Below are positions 44,548 through 53,195 of a stretch of 64,000 nt of DNA, piece after piece. The notes under the pieces are model-generated. The model did not search any database and had not been told where the DNA came from. It saw only the letters and a program-made list of their open reading frames with translations. Numbering within the stretch: position 1 is the stretch's first letter; every line of letters begins with the position of its first letter. Made by a program: the position numbers and the translations under genes. The stretch covers positions 7,068,001 to 7,132,000 of the forward strand of contig NZ_CP107567.1 of NCBI RefSeq assembly GCF_025854275.1, written 5' to 3'. The stretch comes from Streptomyces peucetius (GTDB taxonomy: Bacteria; Actinomycetota; Actinomycetes; Streptomycetales; Streptomycetaceae).

Positions 44548-44994
44548 ATGAGCGAGGACCGGATCGAACGCGAAACCCTGATCGCCGCCCCTCTGGAGCG
44601 GGTCTGGTCGCTGGTGGCCGCACCCGGGTTCTGGGTGGACGACACGGCGGCCCTGTCGGGCGCGGTGGCGGAGGAAGGCGCGTCGATGGTGGCGAAGAAC
44701 GCCGAGTACGGCGACTTCCCGGTGCGCGTGGAGAAGGTCGAGCCGCCTGCCTACCTGGCCTATCGCTGGGCCAGCGCCTTCCCGGGAGAGGAACTGCGCG
44801 AGGACAACAGCACCCTCGTCGAGTTCACGCTGACCGCGGAGGGCGACAAGACGCGGCTGCGCGTCGTCGAGAGCGGATTCGCGGCGCTGGCCGGGTCCGA
44901 GGAACTGCGCGGCAAGGCGATGGAGGACAACTCCGGCGGCTGGCCGCAGGTGCTCGACGCGCTCAGGAAGCGCGCGGAACAGCCGTCCGCGTGA
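44548..44994 (+). CDS. SRPBCC (AHSA1-type) domain protein
   Basis: A 148-residue START/Bet v1-like protein: ERETLIAAPLERVWSLVAAP, PPAYLAYRWASAFPGE and the C-terminal helix GGWPQVLDALRKRAEQ. ATG with GAAGGAG 6-7 bases upstream. Such proteins bind hydrophobic ligands and are often coupled to ArsR regulators, as here: the stop overlaps the regulator start by GTGA. Ligand unknown. Confidence 0.9.
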   Translation: MSEDRIERETLIAAPLERVWSLVAAPGFWVDDTAALSGAVAEEGASMVAKNAEYGDFPVRVEKVEPPAYLAYRWASAFPGEELREDNSTLVEFTLTAEGDKTRLRVVESGFAALAGSEELRGKAMEDNSGGWPQVLDALRKRAEQPSA

Positions 44995-45479
44995 CGGACG
45001 AGCAGCGGCGCGACGCGGCGGCCGAGGACGTCGACAGCGTCCTGGCCGCGCTCGCCGACCCGACGCGACGCCGACTGCTCGACGTACTCGCCGCGCAGGG
45101 CGAACTCACCGCGACGAAGCTCGCCGAACGGCTTCCCGTCTCCCGGCAGGCGGTCGTCAAGCACCTCGCCGTCCTGGATGCCGCCGGTCTGGTCTCCGGC
45201 GACCGGGTGGGGCGCGAGGTGCGGTTCGCGGTACGGCCTGCGGCGCTGAACCTGACGGCACGGTGGATGGCCGCACTCGCGGCCGACTGGGACCGGCGGC
45301 TGGCCAGGATCAAGCGCGTCGCCGAGGCGCCGGAGCGGGAGGCCGACCCCCACCGGGCGCGGGACGGGGGAGCGGAACAGGACCGGGGCGAGGGCCGGGA
45401 ACACGACCGGCACCAGGGGCGGGACGACCGCCGGGAAGGGGGCCAGCGCCAGAGGCGTGACCAGAGCCGGGACCGCTGA
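44991..45479 (+). CDS. ArsR-family transcriptional regulator
   Basis: A 162-residue regulator with a winged helix (LADPTRRRLLDVLAAQGELT, RLPVSRQAVVKHLAVLDAAG). No metal-binding Cys motif is present, so it is of the SRPBCC-coupled type. The last about 45 residues are an unusual low-complexity tail rich in Arg, Asp, Glu, Gly and Gln. The GTG start is coupled to the SRPBCC gene. Expected to bind the paired palindromes upstream of the operon. Confidence 0.9.
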   Translation: MTDEQRRDAAAEDVDSVLAALADPTRRRLLDVLAAQGELTATKLAERLPVSRQAVVKHLAVLDAAGLVSGDRVGREVRFAVRPAALNLTARWMAALAADWDRRLARIKRVAEAPEREADPHRARDGGAEQDRGEGREHDRHQGRDDRREGGQRQRRDQSRDR

Positions 45480-45606
45480 GGCCGGCAGGTCTGTCCGTGC
45501 GGGAGCGTCCTGCGCGGACAGGCGGCCGGCCGGGGGCACGGAGGAGCGGTGTTCGCCCGCCGCCCGGGGACCCGGAGGGGGAGAGGGTGTGGTTAGGGTC
45601 TGTGGC

Positions 45607-46104
45607 ATGTCTGCCGGTCCTGATTCCATGTCCGCCGCTCTCACGCTGCGCCCCGCGGCCCGCGCCGACCTGCGGGCGGTGCTCGCCCTGCTCGCGGACG
45701 AGGAGCGCGTGGTGGACCCGGCGACGGTCGCGGTCACGGAGGCGTACGAGCGGGCCTTCGCGGCGATCGACGCCGACCCGCGCAACGAGATGCTGGCTCT
45801 GGTCGAAGACGCCGACGGCCGGGGGAACGGCGGCACGGTGGTGGGCTGCCTGCAGGTGACGTACATCCCCGGGCTCGGCAAAGGCGGTGCCGAGCGGGCT
45901 CTGATCGAGGCGGTACGGATCCGCGCGGACCGGCGCGGCGGCGGGCTGGGCCGGACCCTGATGGAGCGCGCGGTCTCCCGCGCCCGCGAGCGGGGATGCG
46001 CGCTCGTCCAGCTGACCAGCAACAAGCAGCGCGAGGACGCGCACCGCTTCTATGCCGCGTTGGGTTTCTCCCCCAGCCATGAAGGGTTCAAGCTCGCACT
46101 CTAG
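45607..46104 (+). CDS. GNAT-family N-acetyltransferase
   Basis: A 165-residue acetyltransferase. The acetyl-CoA loop is RADRRGGGLGRTLMERAV, followed by LVQLTSNKQREDAHRFYAAL and GFSPSHEGFKL. ATG at 45607 is chosen because homology starts there. Substrate unknown. The 127 bases before it show no gene. Confidence 0.9.
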   Translation: MSAGPDSMSAALTLRPAARADLRAVLALLADEERVVDPATVAVTEAYERAFAAIDADPRNEMLALVEDADGRGNGGTVVGCLQVTYIPGLGKGGAERALIEAVRIRADRRGGGLGRTLMERAVSRARERGCALVQLTSNKQREDAHRFYAALGFSPSHEGFKLAL

Positions 46105-46220
46105 GATCGGCCGCCCGTCGTGATCGTCCGGGGCGCAGGCCGCAGCGCGGGCTCCTGGGCTCCTTCCTCCGGACTCGCGATGCACGGCACCGGGCGCCCC
46201 GCTCACTGATCCGGCCCGAC

Positions 46221-46904
46221 TCAGACGGAAGACCTCTGGTGCTGCGGTGTTCCGGCCGGCGTCGGCACCGGCATGTCCAGTGCGCGGGCCAGGGCGGCGG
46301 TGACGGGGGCCGCGTGGTCGGGGAGATGGGCAGCCGCCCAGTCGGCGGCCAGTCGGAGGAAGCAGGCCAGGTCGCGCTCGGCGCCGTTGAGCAGGCGGCG
46401 CAGTTCGGGGACGGGCAGTTCGATGACCGGGCTGTCGTCCTGCTCCGCGTCGACCGTCAACCGGACAGCGTCCCCTGCGCGTTCGAGCATCGGGGTCGGG
46501 TCGTGACCGAACCAGCCCCGGCCCCCGGCACCGTCACCTCCGCTGTGGCCGTCGACCGCGTCGAACCATTCGCGCCAGTCCTCCAGCCCGTTGCAGCAGC
46601 CGGGCACCAGCGTCGCGCCGTTGACTGTGTCGGTGACCCGCAGCCCGCCGGGCGCGAAGAGCGGGGCCATGGTGAGCAGTCCGTGCAGAAAGCTTCCGAG
46701 GGGATCGACGGGACGGGACGGGCGGTAGTCGTGGTCCGGGTCGACGTCGTTGCACGCGGCGATCCGCATCACCGCCGTGCCGACCTGAGCGGGGTCGAGC
46801 GCGCCGTTCAGCGGCAGGAAGCCGTGCGGCCCAGGGTCGGCCACCGGCCACAGATCGAAACCGGCGGGTGCGTACGTCTCCAGGACGGGCTGTAAAACGA
46901 TCAC
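46221..46904 (-). CDS. Hypothetical protein
   Basis: A 227-residue soluble protein that I do not recognise. It contains FDLWPVADPGPHGFLPLNGA, VNGATLVPGCCNGLEDWREW and an acidic region with MLERAGDAVRLTVDAEQDDS; the CCNGLEDW stretch is distinctive. GTG at 46904 is used; GTG at 46940 is possible and neither has a good ribosome site. It faces the GNAT gene and probably forms its own transcript. Confidence 0.65.
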   Translation of the reverse strand: MIVLQPVLETYAPAGFDLWPVADPGPHGFLPLNGALDPAQVGTAVMRIAACNDVDPDHDYRPSRPVDPLGSFLHGLLTMAPLFAPGGLRVTDTVNGATLVPGCCNGLEDWREWFDAVDGHSGGDGAGGRGWFGHDPTPMLERAGDAVRLTVDAEQDDSPVIELPVPELRRLLNGAERDLACFLRLAADWAAAHLPDHAAPVTAALARALDMPVPTPAGTPQHQRSSV

Positions 46905-47025
46905 CCGGAGAGTGTGCGGCAGAGCGGGCCCTGATCGCACTCGGATTTCGGTGCCGGCGCCCGAGCAGGCGTCGGCCGGGTACGCGCCTCCCGCCGGCCT
47001 CTGCGGTGGCCGCGCGTGGGCGGGG

Positions 47026-48171
47026 TCACGCGTCCGCCGCGTACCGCCAGAGGTCCCGCATCGGCTCGGGGAACGACGGGCTCGACATCTGCAGTTGGGT
47101 GAGCAGGATGGTGACCGCGCCCGTGGACGGCGTGATGTGCGCGGCGGTGCCGGTGCCGCCGACCCAGCCGTAGCGGCCGGGGACGCTCCACGGCTCGACC
47201 GCCTCGATGTCGACGGCGCCGCCGAAGCCCCAGCCCATTCCCTCCAGGAACAGGCCGCCGGCCTTGCGCTGGGCCGGGGTCAAGTAGTTGGTGGTCATGC
47301 GCCGTACCGACTCCGGGGTGAGCAGGCGTCGGCCGCCGCCCGCGGTCCCCTCGGCGAGGAGCATGCGCGCGAAGGCGTGGTAGTCGTCGACGGTCGACAC
47401 GAGACCGCCCGCTCCGGACGGGAACGCGGGCGGGGTGCTCCACTGGCCGTCCGGGGCGTCCGCCAACTCGGGCGTGCCCGCAGGGCCGGGCACGTAGTAA
47501 CTGGTGAACCGGTCCAGCTTGGCGCGAGGGACGTGGAAGGCCGTGTCGGTCATGCCGAGCGGTTCGAAGAGGCGCTCCGCGAGGAAGTCGGGCAGGGGAA
47601 GGCCGGAGGCCCGGGCGACGAGCATGCCCTGGATGTCGGAGCAGATGTTGTACAGCCAGGCCTCGCCCGGCTGGTGCAGCAGCGGGATCCGGGACAGTGC
47701 CGCCATCCAGGCGTCCGGCGCCGGGACGCTCCGGGGCTGCGGCGGGCCCTGCTTCAGCTCGCTGACCAACGGCGCGACCGCCGGCAGGGAGAAGTCGGAG
47801 GGGAAGCCGTGTCCGGCGCGGGAGGTCAGCAGGTCGAACACGGTGATCGGCCGCACCGCCGGCACCACGTCGTCCACGGGACTCTCCGGCGTACGGACGA
47901 CCATCGGCGACGCCAGCTCCGGCAGCCAGGTGCCGACCGGGTCGTCCAGCGCGATCCTGCCGTCCTCGACGAGCATCATGACCGCCGCGGCGACGACGGG
48001 CTTGGTGATGGAGGCGATACGGAAGATCGAGTCCCTCACCATCGGGGCCGTGCCCGCCACGTCGACGTGGCCGACGGCCGCCACGTCCACCTGATCACCG
48101 CGGCCGACGAGAGCCACCGCACCCGGCACCGAGCCGTTGTCGACGTGCCGGCTCAAAAGTTTGTGCAGCAT
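47026..48171 (-). CDS. Class C beta-lactamase-related serine hydrolase
   Basis: A 381-residue protein of the beta-lactamase/esterase family. The SxxK motif with the catalytic Ser is IASITKPVV and the YxN motif is WLYNICS; GGLVSTVDDYHAFARML and YGWVGGTGTAA are typical of family VIII esterases. No signal peptide, so it is probably a cytoplasmic esterase rather than an antibiotic-degrading lactamase. ATG at 48171 has GAAGGTGG 5-8 bases upstream. Confidence 0.9.
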   Translation of the reverse strand: MLHKLLSRHVDNGSVPGAVALVGRGDQVDVAAVGHVDVAGTAPMVRDSIFRIASITKPVVAAAVMMLVEDGRIALDDPVGTWLPELASPMVVRTPESPVDDVVPAVRPITVFDLLTSRAGHGFPSDFSLPAVAPLVSELKQGPPQPRSVPAPDAWMAALSRIPLLHQPGEAWLYNICSDIQGMLVARASGLPLPDFLAERLFEPLGMTDTAFHVPRAKLDRFTSYYVPGPAGTPELADAPDGQWSTPPAFPSGAGGLVSTVDDYHAFARMLLAEGTAGGGRRLLTPESVRRMTTNYLTPAQRKAGGLFLEGMGWGFGGAVDIEAVEPWSVPGRYGWVGGTGTAAHITPSTGAVTILLTQLQMSSPSFPEPMRDLWRYAADA

Positions 48172-48332
48172 GGGGCCACCTTCTCGCGCTGGACGGACGT
48201 GAAGAAGGACCGCCACAGCGACGAGAACTCATCGGTCGGCGACACGCGCATCAGGCACGCCGCCTCACCAGCCGGGGTGCCGCCTCGATCAGCCGCTGCC
48301 AGTGCCGGTGCGCCGGTGCCGTGACGCCGCGC

Positions 48333-48376
48333 CGCAGGTCGGCGGCGGCCGCCTCGCGTGCCGCCGCCGACCTGCG
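48333..48376 (-). terminator. Strong hairpin after the double hydrolase gene
   Basis: A perfect 16-bp inverted repeat, CGCAGGTCGGCGGCGG (48333-48348) and its complement at 48361-48376, with a 12-base loop. It starts 9 bases after the stop of the minus-strand hydrolase gene, as expected for a terminator, though without a U-tract. The 48217-48384 gap also holds a minus-strand open stretch (HWQRLIEAAPRLVRRRA) that I do not take as a gene. Confidence 0.7.
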
Positions 48377-48384
48377 GGCGCCTC

Positions 48385-49893
48385 TCAGCCCCGCAGATGC
48401 CCCAGCACGGAGGCCACCGCCCGGGTCACCGCCTCGCGTGCCGGTTCGGTGTGATCGATCGTCTCGAACCCGTGGTGGCCGCCCGGTACGTCGACGATCT
48501 CGACGTCGGCCCCGCACTGCTCGGCGGCCGTCAGGAACTCCTCCACCGTGACCGCGATCTCCGCCATCTCCAGTTCCACCCGGGTCAGCACGACCGGCAG
48601 CCGTCCCGCGGACCGCACGGCGGTCGCGGGCCGCAGGCGCTCGTCGGAGATTCCCCAGCTCGGCAGCGGCGCAAGGACGGGGTAGGTCACGGCCACGCAC
48701 CGCAGCCACGCCGGAGGCGACGCCAGGTACGCCGCGGACAGCAGTCCGCCGGCGGAGAAGAACCAGATCGCGACGCGCTCCCCGTCGACGCGCGGATCGG
48801 CTCGTACGAGGTCGACCGCCGCCGCGACGTCCTCGGCGGCACGGCCGTAGTCGGCGAGGCTGTGCAGCCCGTGGTCCAGGGTCACGCCGACCGCGCCCAG
48901 GCTCGCCAGGTACTGGGCGCAGCCGACGAGGCCAGGCCAGTCACGTGGTGTCGGACGCACCTCGGCCGGTACGGGACCGCCGTGGACGAGGACCACGGCC
49001 GGTCGCGGCCCGTCGGCGTCCGGCAGGTGGAGGTCGACCTTTCCCAGCCGCTCGCGGCGCCGCTCGGGCACGTCCAGCAGGAACGGGCGCAGATGCGCGG
49101 GCGGTTCGCCGGCCGTCCCGGTCAGACGGTGCCCCTCGTCGGCGGCCGCCCGGAGCAGCACCTCGGCCAGTTCGCCGGGGGAGGAAAGCATCGGCCAGTG
49201 GCCGGTGTGGAGTTCGAAGAACGTCACCCGCGGGTCCGTCAGGGCCTCCAGGCGGGGATCGCCCAGTCCCACCAGTGCCTCGACCATGGCGATGCTCGAC
49301 CCGTTCGCCGTGCACAGGACTCCCGTCGACGGCAGCTCCAACACCGCGTCGGTCAGCCGGAGCGGCTGGGTGAGGGTGGCCCGCGGCTGCGGCGCGGCAA
49401 GTTCGGAGAGCCGGGCCAGCGCCTCTTCGGAAAGACCGGCGGTGCTGCCCCAGCGCTGCCATCCGTCGGCCGCCGGCGGCGGGATGCGCCAGTCGTCGTC
49501 GGGGCCGGCGACGGACTGCGACAGGCGGTCGCGGACCGCCGGGTCGGTCACCGAATGGAGGGCCGGCTCGCCGTCCTGCGGCATGCCCGCGTCCAGATGG
49601 ACGATCCGGGCGATCCGCTCCGCGCGCCGGCCGGCGGCCCCGAGCACCGGATGGATGCCGTAGTCGTGACCGACGATCACCACCTTGGGCGTGTCCACCT
49701 CGTCGATCAGCCGCACCACGTCCTCGATGTGCGTCTCCAGATCCGTGTCGGCGCCCGCCAGGTGCCGGCGGTCGCCCATGCCGGTGAGCGTCACCGGATA
49801 CGTCCGTGCCCCCGACTTCCGCAGCTGATCAGCCACCTCCTGCCAGACCCGGTCACCGGTGAACGTGCCCGACACCAGGATGAATGCCGTCAT
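48385..49893 (-). CDS. Two-domain alpha/beta hydrolase
   Basis: A 502-residue protein with two hydrolase units. The first (about 1-240) begins FILVSGTFTGDRVWQEVADQ and has its nucleophile elbow as VIVGHDYGI, with Asp (residue 77) where Ser is usual, as in epoxide hydrolases and haloalkane dehalogenases; its His is likely in ELHTGHWPM. The second (about 265-500) has LVHGGPVPAE, nucleophile FFSAGGLLSA and His in VPGGHHGFETI, like dienelactone-type hydrolases. GAGGAGAC lies 7 bases before the ATG. It is divergent from a MerR regulator and has a MerR-type promoter. Confidence 0.85.
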   Translation of the reverse strand: MTAFILVSGTFTGDRVWQEVADQLRKSGARTYPVTLTGMGDRRHLAGADTDLETHIEDVVRLIDEVDTPKVVIVGHDYGIHPVLGAAGRRAERIARIVHLDAGMPQDGEPALHSVTDPAVRDRLSQSVAGPDDDWRIPPPAADGWQRWGSTAGLSEEALARLSELAAPQPRATLTQPLRLTDAVLELPSTGVLCTANGSSIAMVEALVGLGDPRLEALTDPRVTFFELHTGHWPMLSSPGELAEVLLRAAADEGHRLTGTAGEPPAHLRPFLLDVPERRRERLGKVDLHLPDADGPRPAVVLVHGGPVPAEVRPTPRDWPGLVGCAQYLASLGAVGVTLDHGLHSLADYGRAAEDVAAAVDLVRADPRVDGERVAIWFFSAGGLLSAAYLASPPAWLRCVAVTYPVLAPLPSWGISDERLRPATAVRSAGRLPVVLTRVELEMAEIAVTVEEFLTAAEQCGADVEIVDVPGGHHGFETIDHTEPAREAVTRAVASVLGHLRG

Positions 49894-49956
49894 GAAAGTC
49901 TCCTCGCACACCTCGGTCCCCGCGGTTGGCCGCAGAGGCCGTCCGCCGTGGCAGGT

Positions 49957-49987
49957 ACGGTAGGAACTCCCCCTGAGGGAGGTTCAA
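49957..49987 (-). promoter_or_regulatory. MerR-type promoter of the double hydrolase gene
   Basis: Reading the minus strand, TTGAAC (49987-49982) and TACCGT (49962-49957) are good -35 and -10 boxes separated by 19 bases instead of 17. The spacer holds an imperfect inverted repeat (GAAC..CCC / GGG..GTTC, 49964-49985). A stretched spacer with the operator between the boxes is the hallmark of MerR-activated promoters. The MerR gene begins 4 bases away in the other direction. Confidence 0.75.
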
Positions 49988-49990
49988 GCC

Positions 49991-50959
49991 TTGTCCGACG
50001 ACGGCTCTCTGCGTGATGTCGTGCCGCCTTTCGGCACGGCCTCGCCCGACGGCATGTGGAGCATCGGAGAACTCGCCGAGCAGGCCGGCGTCACCGTCAA
50101 GACGGTCCGCTTCTACTCCGACCGGGGCCTGCTTCCCGAAGCCGCCCGCAGCAGTGGAGGACACCGCCGCTACGGCCACGAGGCGGTCGACCGGCTCCGG
50201 CTGATCCGTTCGCTGCGCACCCTCGACCTGCCCGTCCCGGACGTGGGCCGGGTCCTCGACGAGGAGGACGCGCTGGAGGACGTCGTGGCGAAGCAGCTGC
50301 GGGAGGTCGGCTCCCGACTGGCCGCACTGCGCTGGCGGGAGGCCGCCCTCCAGCTCGTCCAGGACTGCGCCCCGCAGGAGCGTGTCGAACGGCTGCGCCT
50401 GATCGGCGCGGTCTCCGCCCCGCCGAGCACCGCCCCGGTGGCCCGCTTCTGGCGGCGCTGGCTGCTGCCCGCACGGCTCCCGTCCCGGCTGGTCTCCGCG
50501 ATCGTCGAAGCGGCGGTCCCGCAGCCTCCCGCCGACCCGGCTCCGGAGCAGGTACTGGCCTTCGCCCGGTTGCACGCCCTCACCTCCGGCGACTGCTCGG
50601 GCACCGGACCCTGCCAGCCCGCCGCACACCGGCCGGAGGCCGGCTTCCGCCCCGCGGTGCTCTACGACGGGCTCGTCGAGGCCTACGCGCTGGCGTCGGC
50701 GGAGTTGCGGTCGCGGCGGTCACCGCACGAGGGCGAAGCGCTGGACTGCTTCGTCTCCGCCTACGCCCACGCGTGCGGCGCCCGCGACACCCCCGCGTTC
50801 CGCCGCGGCCTCAGCGGGCAGCTCACGCAGGACCCGCGGATCGACCGCTACTGGGACCTCACCGCCGAGGTCCGGGGCGCGTCGGAGCCGACGGCGGGCG
50901 CCGCCCACGACTGGCTCTGCGCCGCCCTGGACACCGGGACGGCCCGGCCCCCCGCCTGA
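49991..50959 (+). CDS. MerR-family transcriptional regulator
   Basis: A 322-residue regulator. The HTH and wing are complete: MWSIGELAEQAGVTVKTVRF, YSDRGLLPEAARSSGGHRRY. A dimerisation helix follows (DVGRVLDEEDALEDVVAKQL), then a roughly 190-residue effector domain that I do not recognise. TTG at 49991 has GAGGGAGG 8 bases upstream; ATG at 50054 is an alternative that starts right at the HTH. It very likely controls the divergent hydrolase gene through the 19-base-spacer promoter. Confidence 0.88.
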   Translation: MSDDGSLRDVVPPFGTASPDGMWSIGELAEQAGVTVKTVRFYSDRGLLPEAARSSGGHRRYGHEAVDRLRLIRSLRTLDLPVPDVGRVLDEEDALEDVVAKQLREVGSRLAALRWREAALQLVQDCAPQERVERLRLIGAVSAPPSTAPVARFWRRWLLPARLPSRLVSAIVEAAVPQPPADPAPEQVLAFARLHALTSGDCSGTGPCQPAAHRPEAGFRPAVLYDGLVEAYALASAELRSRRSPHEGEALDCFVSAYAHACGARDTPAFRRGLSGQLTQDPRIDRYWDLTAEVRGASEPTAGAAHDWLCAALDTGTARPPA

Positions 50960-51148
50960 ACCCCGGGACCGTGCCCGCGGCCTGAACCCCGGATCGTGCC
51001 GCGGCCCGAACCGGCGCCCTGCGGCGCGGCGGTGGCTGAACTGCCTTGCCTCCGGCATCAGTTGCTTGCCGCGTCCGGTCCCCCCTGAGAAGATCACGGG
51101 ATCGTCCGCACCGCAGAGACCGGACGTCGAGCATCCAGGGAGCCTCGC

Positions 51149-51961
51149 ATGACCGGGACCGAGCCGGCCGCCACGCCGATCGACACGACCAGGCCGCACC
51201 CGGCCCGGGTCTACGACTGGTTCCTCGGCGGCAAGGACAACTACCCGGTCGACGAGGAACTCGGCCGGCACATCATGGGCGTGGACGGTACGGCCAAGCA
51301 TGTGGCCAGGACCAACCGCTGGTTCATGCAGCGCGTCACCCGCTGGCTCGCCCGCGAGGCCGGTGTCCGCCAGTACCTCGACATCGGCACCGGCATCCCC
51401 ACCGAGCCCAATCTGCACCAGGTGGCCCAGGCCGTCGCCCCCGAGTGCCGCGTCGTCTACACCGACAACGACCCGATCGTGCTGACGCACGCGGAGGCCC
51501 TGCTGCGCAGCACTCCCGAGGGCGTCACCGACTATGTGCAGGCCGACGTGCGCGACACAGGCCGCATCCTCGCGCAGGCCCGCGAGAGCCTTGACTTCAC
51601 GCGTCCGGTCGCCCTGTCCCTGGTGGCGCTGACGCACTTCCTCGGGGACGACGACGCGCCCCACGACCTGGTGGCCCGCCTCGTCGACGCGCTCCCGTCC
51701 GGCAGTTACCTCGTCCTGTCGCAGCTCACCGCCGACTTCGACCCCGTGGCCGTGCAGCGGGGTGTGGCCATGTACGCGGCAGGGGGTGTCACTCTCGCGC
51801 CGCGGACGCGGGCCGAGATCGCCCGGTTCTTCGACGGCCTGGAGACCGTGGAGCCCGGGATCGTCCAGCTGACCGACTGGCACCCCGAACTCGGTGTCGA
51901 CGAGACCGTCGACGAGGACGCCGTGATCTCGCTGTACGGCGCGGTGGCCCGGAAGCCGTAG
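51149..51961 (+). CDS. SAM-dependent methyltransferase, DUF574 family
   Basis: A 270-residue protein of the actinobacterial DUF574/PF04672 family: RVYDWFLGGKDNYPVDEELG at the N-terminus, SAM motif YLDIGTGIPTEPNLHQVA, and VVYTDNDPIVLTHAEALL. Such proteins are numerous in streptomycetes and their substrates are mostly unknown. AGGGAG lies about 6-9 bases before the ATG. The upstream 189 bases hold two near copies of a GCCTGAACCCCGG-type stretch and no gene. Confidence 0.92.
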   Translation: MTGTEPAATPIDTTRPHPARVYDWFLGGKDNYPVDEELGRHIMGVDGTAKHVARTNRWFMQRVTRWLAREAGVRQYLDIGTGIPTEPNLHQVAQAVAPECRVVYTDNDPIVLTHAEALLRSTPEGVTDYVQADVRDTGRILAQARESLDFTRPVALSLVALTHFLGDDDAPHDLVARLVDALPSGSYLVLSQLTADFDPVAVQRGVAMYAAGGVTLAPRTRAEIARFFDGLETVEPGIVQLTDWHPELGVDETVDEDAVISLYGAVARKP

Positions 51962-52051
51962 ACCGGGGCCGTTCCGTCCGGTCGGGCGAGGGGAGGCCGG
52001 GAGAAGCCGGGCAGGGCAGGGGAGTACCTCCACCGGCCCCCAAATTTCGCT

Positions 52052-52057
52052 TATGAT
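52052..52057 (+). promoter_or_regulatory. -10 box of the LysR gene, probably leaderless
   Basis: TATGAT lies 6 bases before the GTG start at 52064. Transcription would begin at or next to the start codon, so the message has no leader; accordingly no ribosome site is present. No clear -35 box is seen. Confidence 0.55.
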
Positions 52058-52063
52058 GCACCG

Positions 52064-52969
52064 GTGTTCGATTCCCGGCACATCATGACGTTCCATGAGG
52101 TGGTCAGGACCGGTTCGTACTCGGCCGCCGCCCGCGCCCTGGGCTACACCCAGCCGGCGATCACCCAGCAGATGAAGGCCCTCGAACGGGACGTCGGCAC
52201 ACCCCTGTTCGTCCGGGTGGGCCGCGGGATGCGGCTCACCGAGGCGGGGGAGGCGCTGGCCAGGCACGCGACGGCCATCCTCGACTCCATGTCGGCCGCC
52301 CAGGAGCAGATGAACGCGCTCACCCGGCTGCGGGCCGGCCGGGTCCGCGTCTGCGCCTTCCCGAGCGCCAACTCCACCCTCGTGCCCGAGACGCTGGCCC
52401 GGCTGACGGCCGCCCACCCGGCCATCCGCGTCGATCTGCTGGAGAACGAGCCGCCCGAGTCGCTGCGGCGCCTGGCGCGCGGCGAGTGCGACGTCTCGCT
52501 CGCCTTCACCTACCCCGGTCTGCACGAGCAGGTTCCCGATGACCTGGTGGAGATACCGCTCCTCGAGGACCAGTTGACCGTCCTGCTGCCCGCCGGGCAC
52601 CAGCTGGCCCGCCGGCGGGTCCTACGGCTCACCGACCTCGCGGGCGAGCGCTGGATAGCGGGCTGCCCGCGCTGCCGCGCCAACCTCCTGCACGAGTGCG
52701 CGGAGGCGGGCTTCGTGCCGGACATCGCCTTCATGACCGACGACAACCTCGCCGTGCAGAGCCTGGTCGCGGAAGGGCTCGGGGTCGCCATGATCCCGGC
52801 GCTCGTACTGAACTTCATGCGCCACGCGAAGGTGGCCGGGCGCCCGCTCCAGCCCGCCTCTCGGCGCAAGATCTCCGCGTACGTGCTGCGGGAGCACCTG
52901 CGCGTTCCCGCCACGGCGCTCGTGCTCGACGAGCTGAGGACGGTCGCCGCGAACAAGACCGGCTGCTGA
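52064..52969 (+). CDS. LysR-family transcriptional regulator
   Basis: A 301-residue regulator with the standard N-terminal winged HTH (TGSYSAAARALGYTQPAITQ, QMKALERDVGTPLFVR) and a substrate-binding-like effector domain (VRVCAFPSANSTLVPETLAR, MIPALVLNFM). The CPRCRAN stretch brings two cysteines together in the effector domain, possibly a redox or thiol sensor. It is followed by cysteine dioxygenase and a YeiH-type exporter on the same strand, which suggests control of sulfur oxidation or export. Confidence 0.92.
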   Translation: MFDSRHIMTFHEVVRTGSYSAAARALGYTQPAITQQMKALERDVGTPLFVRVGRGMRLTEAGEALARHATAILDSMSAAQEQMNALTRLRAGRVRVCAFPSANSTLVPETLARLTAAHPAIRVDLLENEPPESLRRLARGECDVSLAFTYPGLHEQVPDDLVEIPLLEDQLTVLLPAGHQLARRRVLRLTDLAGERWIAGCPRCRANLLHECAEAGFVPDIAFMTDDNLAVQSLVAEGLGVAMIPALVLNFMRHAKVAGRPLQPASRRKISAYVLREHLRVPATALVLDELRTVAANKTGC

Positions 52970-53006
52970 GCCGGCACCGCACCCCCGCACCGGACCGGAC
53001 CGACCC

Positions 53007-53062
53007 GCACCGCTCGCACCGCACCGCTCGCACCGCACCGCTCGCACCGCACCGCTCGCACC
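53007..53062. repeat. 14-base tandem repeat, four copies
   Basis: Four perfect copies of GCACCGCTCGCACC between the LysR gene and the cysteine dioxygenase gene. No gene lies in this 226-base gap. Confidence 0.9.
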
Positions 53063-53195
53063 GCCCGATCCGCATCGTCCGATCCGCACCGCCCGGACCC
53101 TCGCCCCGGACCGGCCCGTATCCATAAGCGCCGCTTGGGACGTGCGAAGAGAACGTCGTTGGACGTCATGGTTCCGCCGGTCCGACGCTGCCCGT

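Noticed and set aside
47026..48171. Antibiotic-resistance beta-lactamase
   Set aside because: There is no signal peptide and the motifs fit family VIII esterases and related hydrolases better.
48251..48709. Minus-strand gene overlapping the end of the double hydrolase
   Set aside because: Most of it is out of frame inside the hydrolase; only the last 45 codons look protein-like, not enough for a gene call.
53007..53062. CRISPR array
   Set aside because: The 14-base repeats are contiguous without spacers and no cas gene is present.
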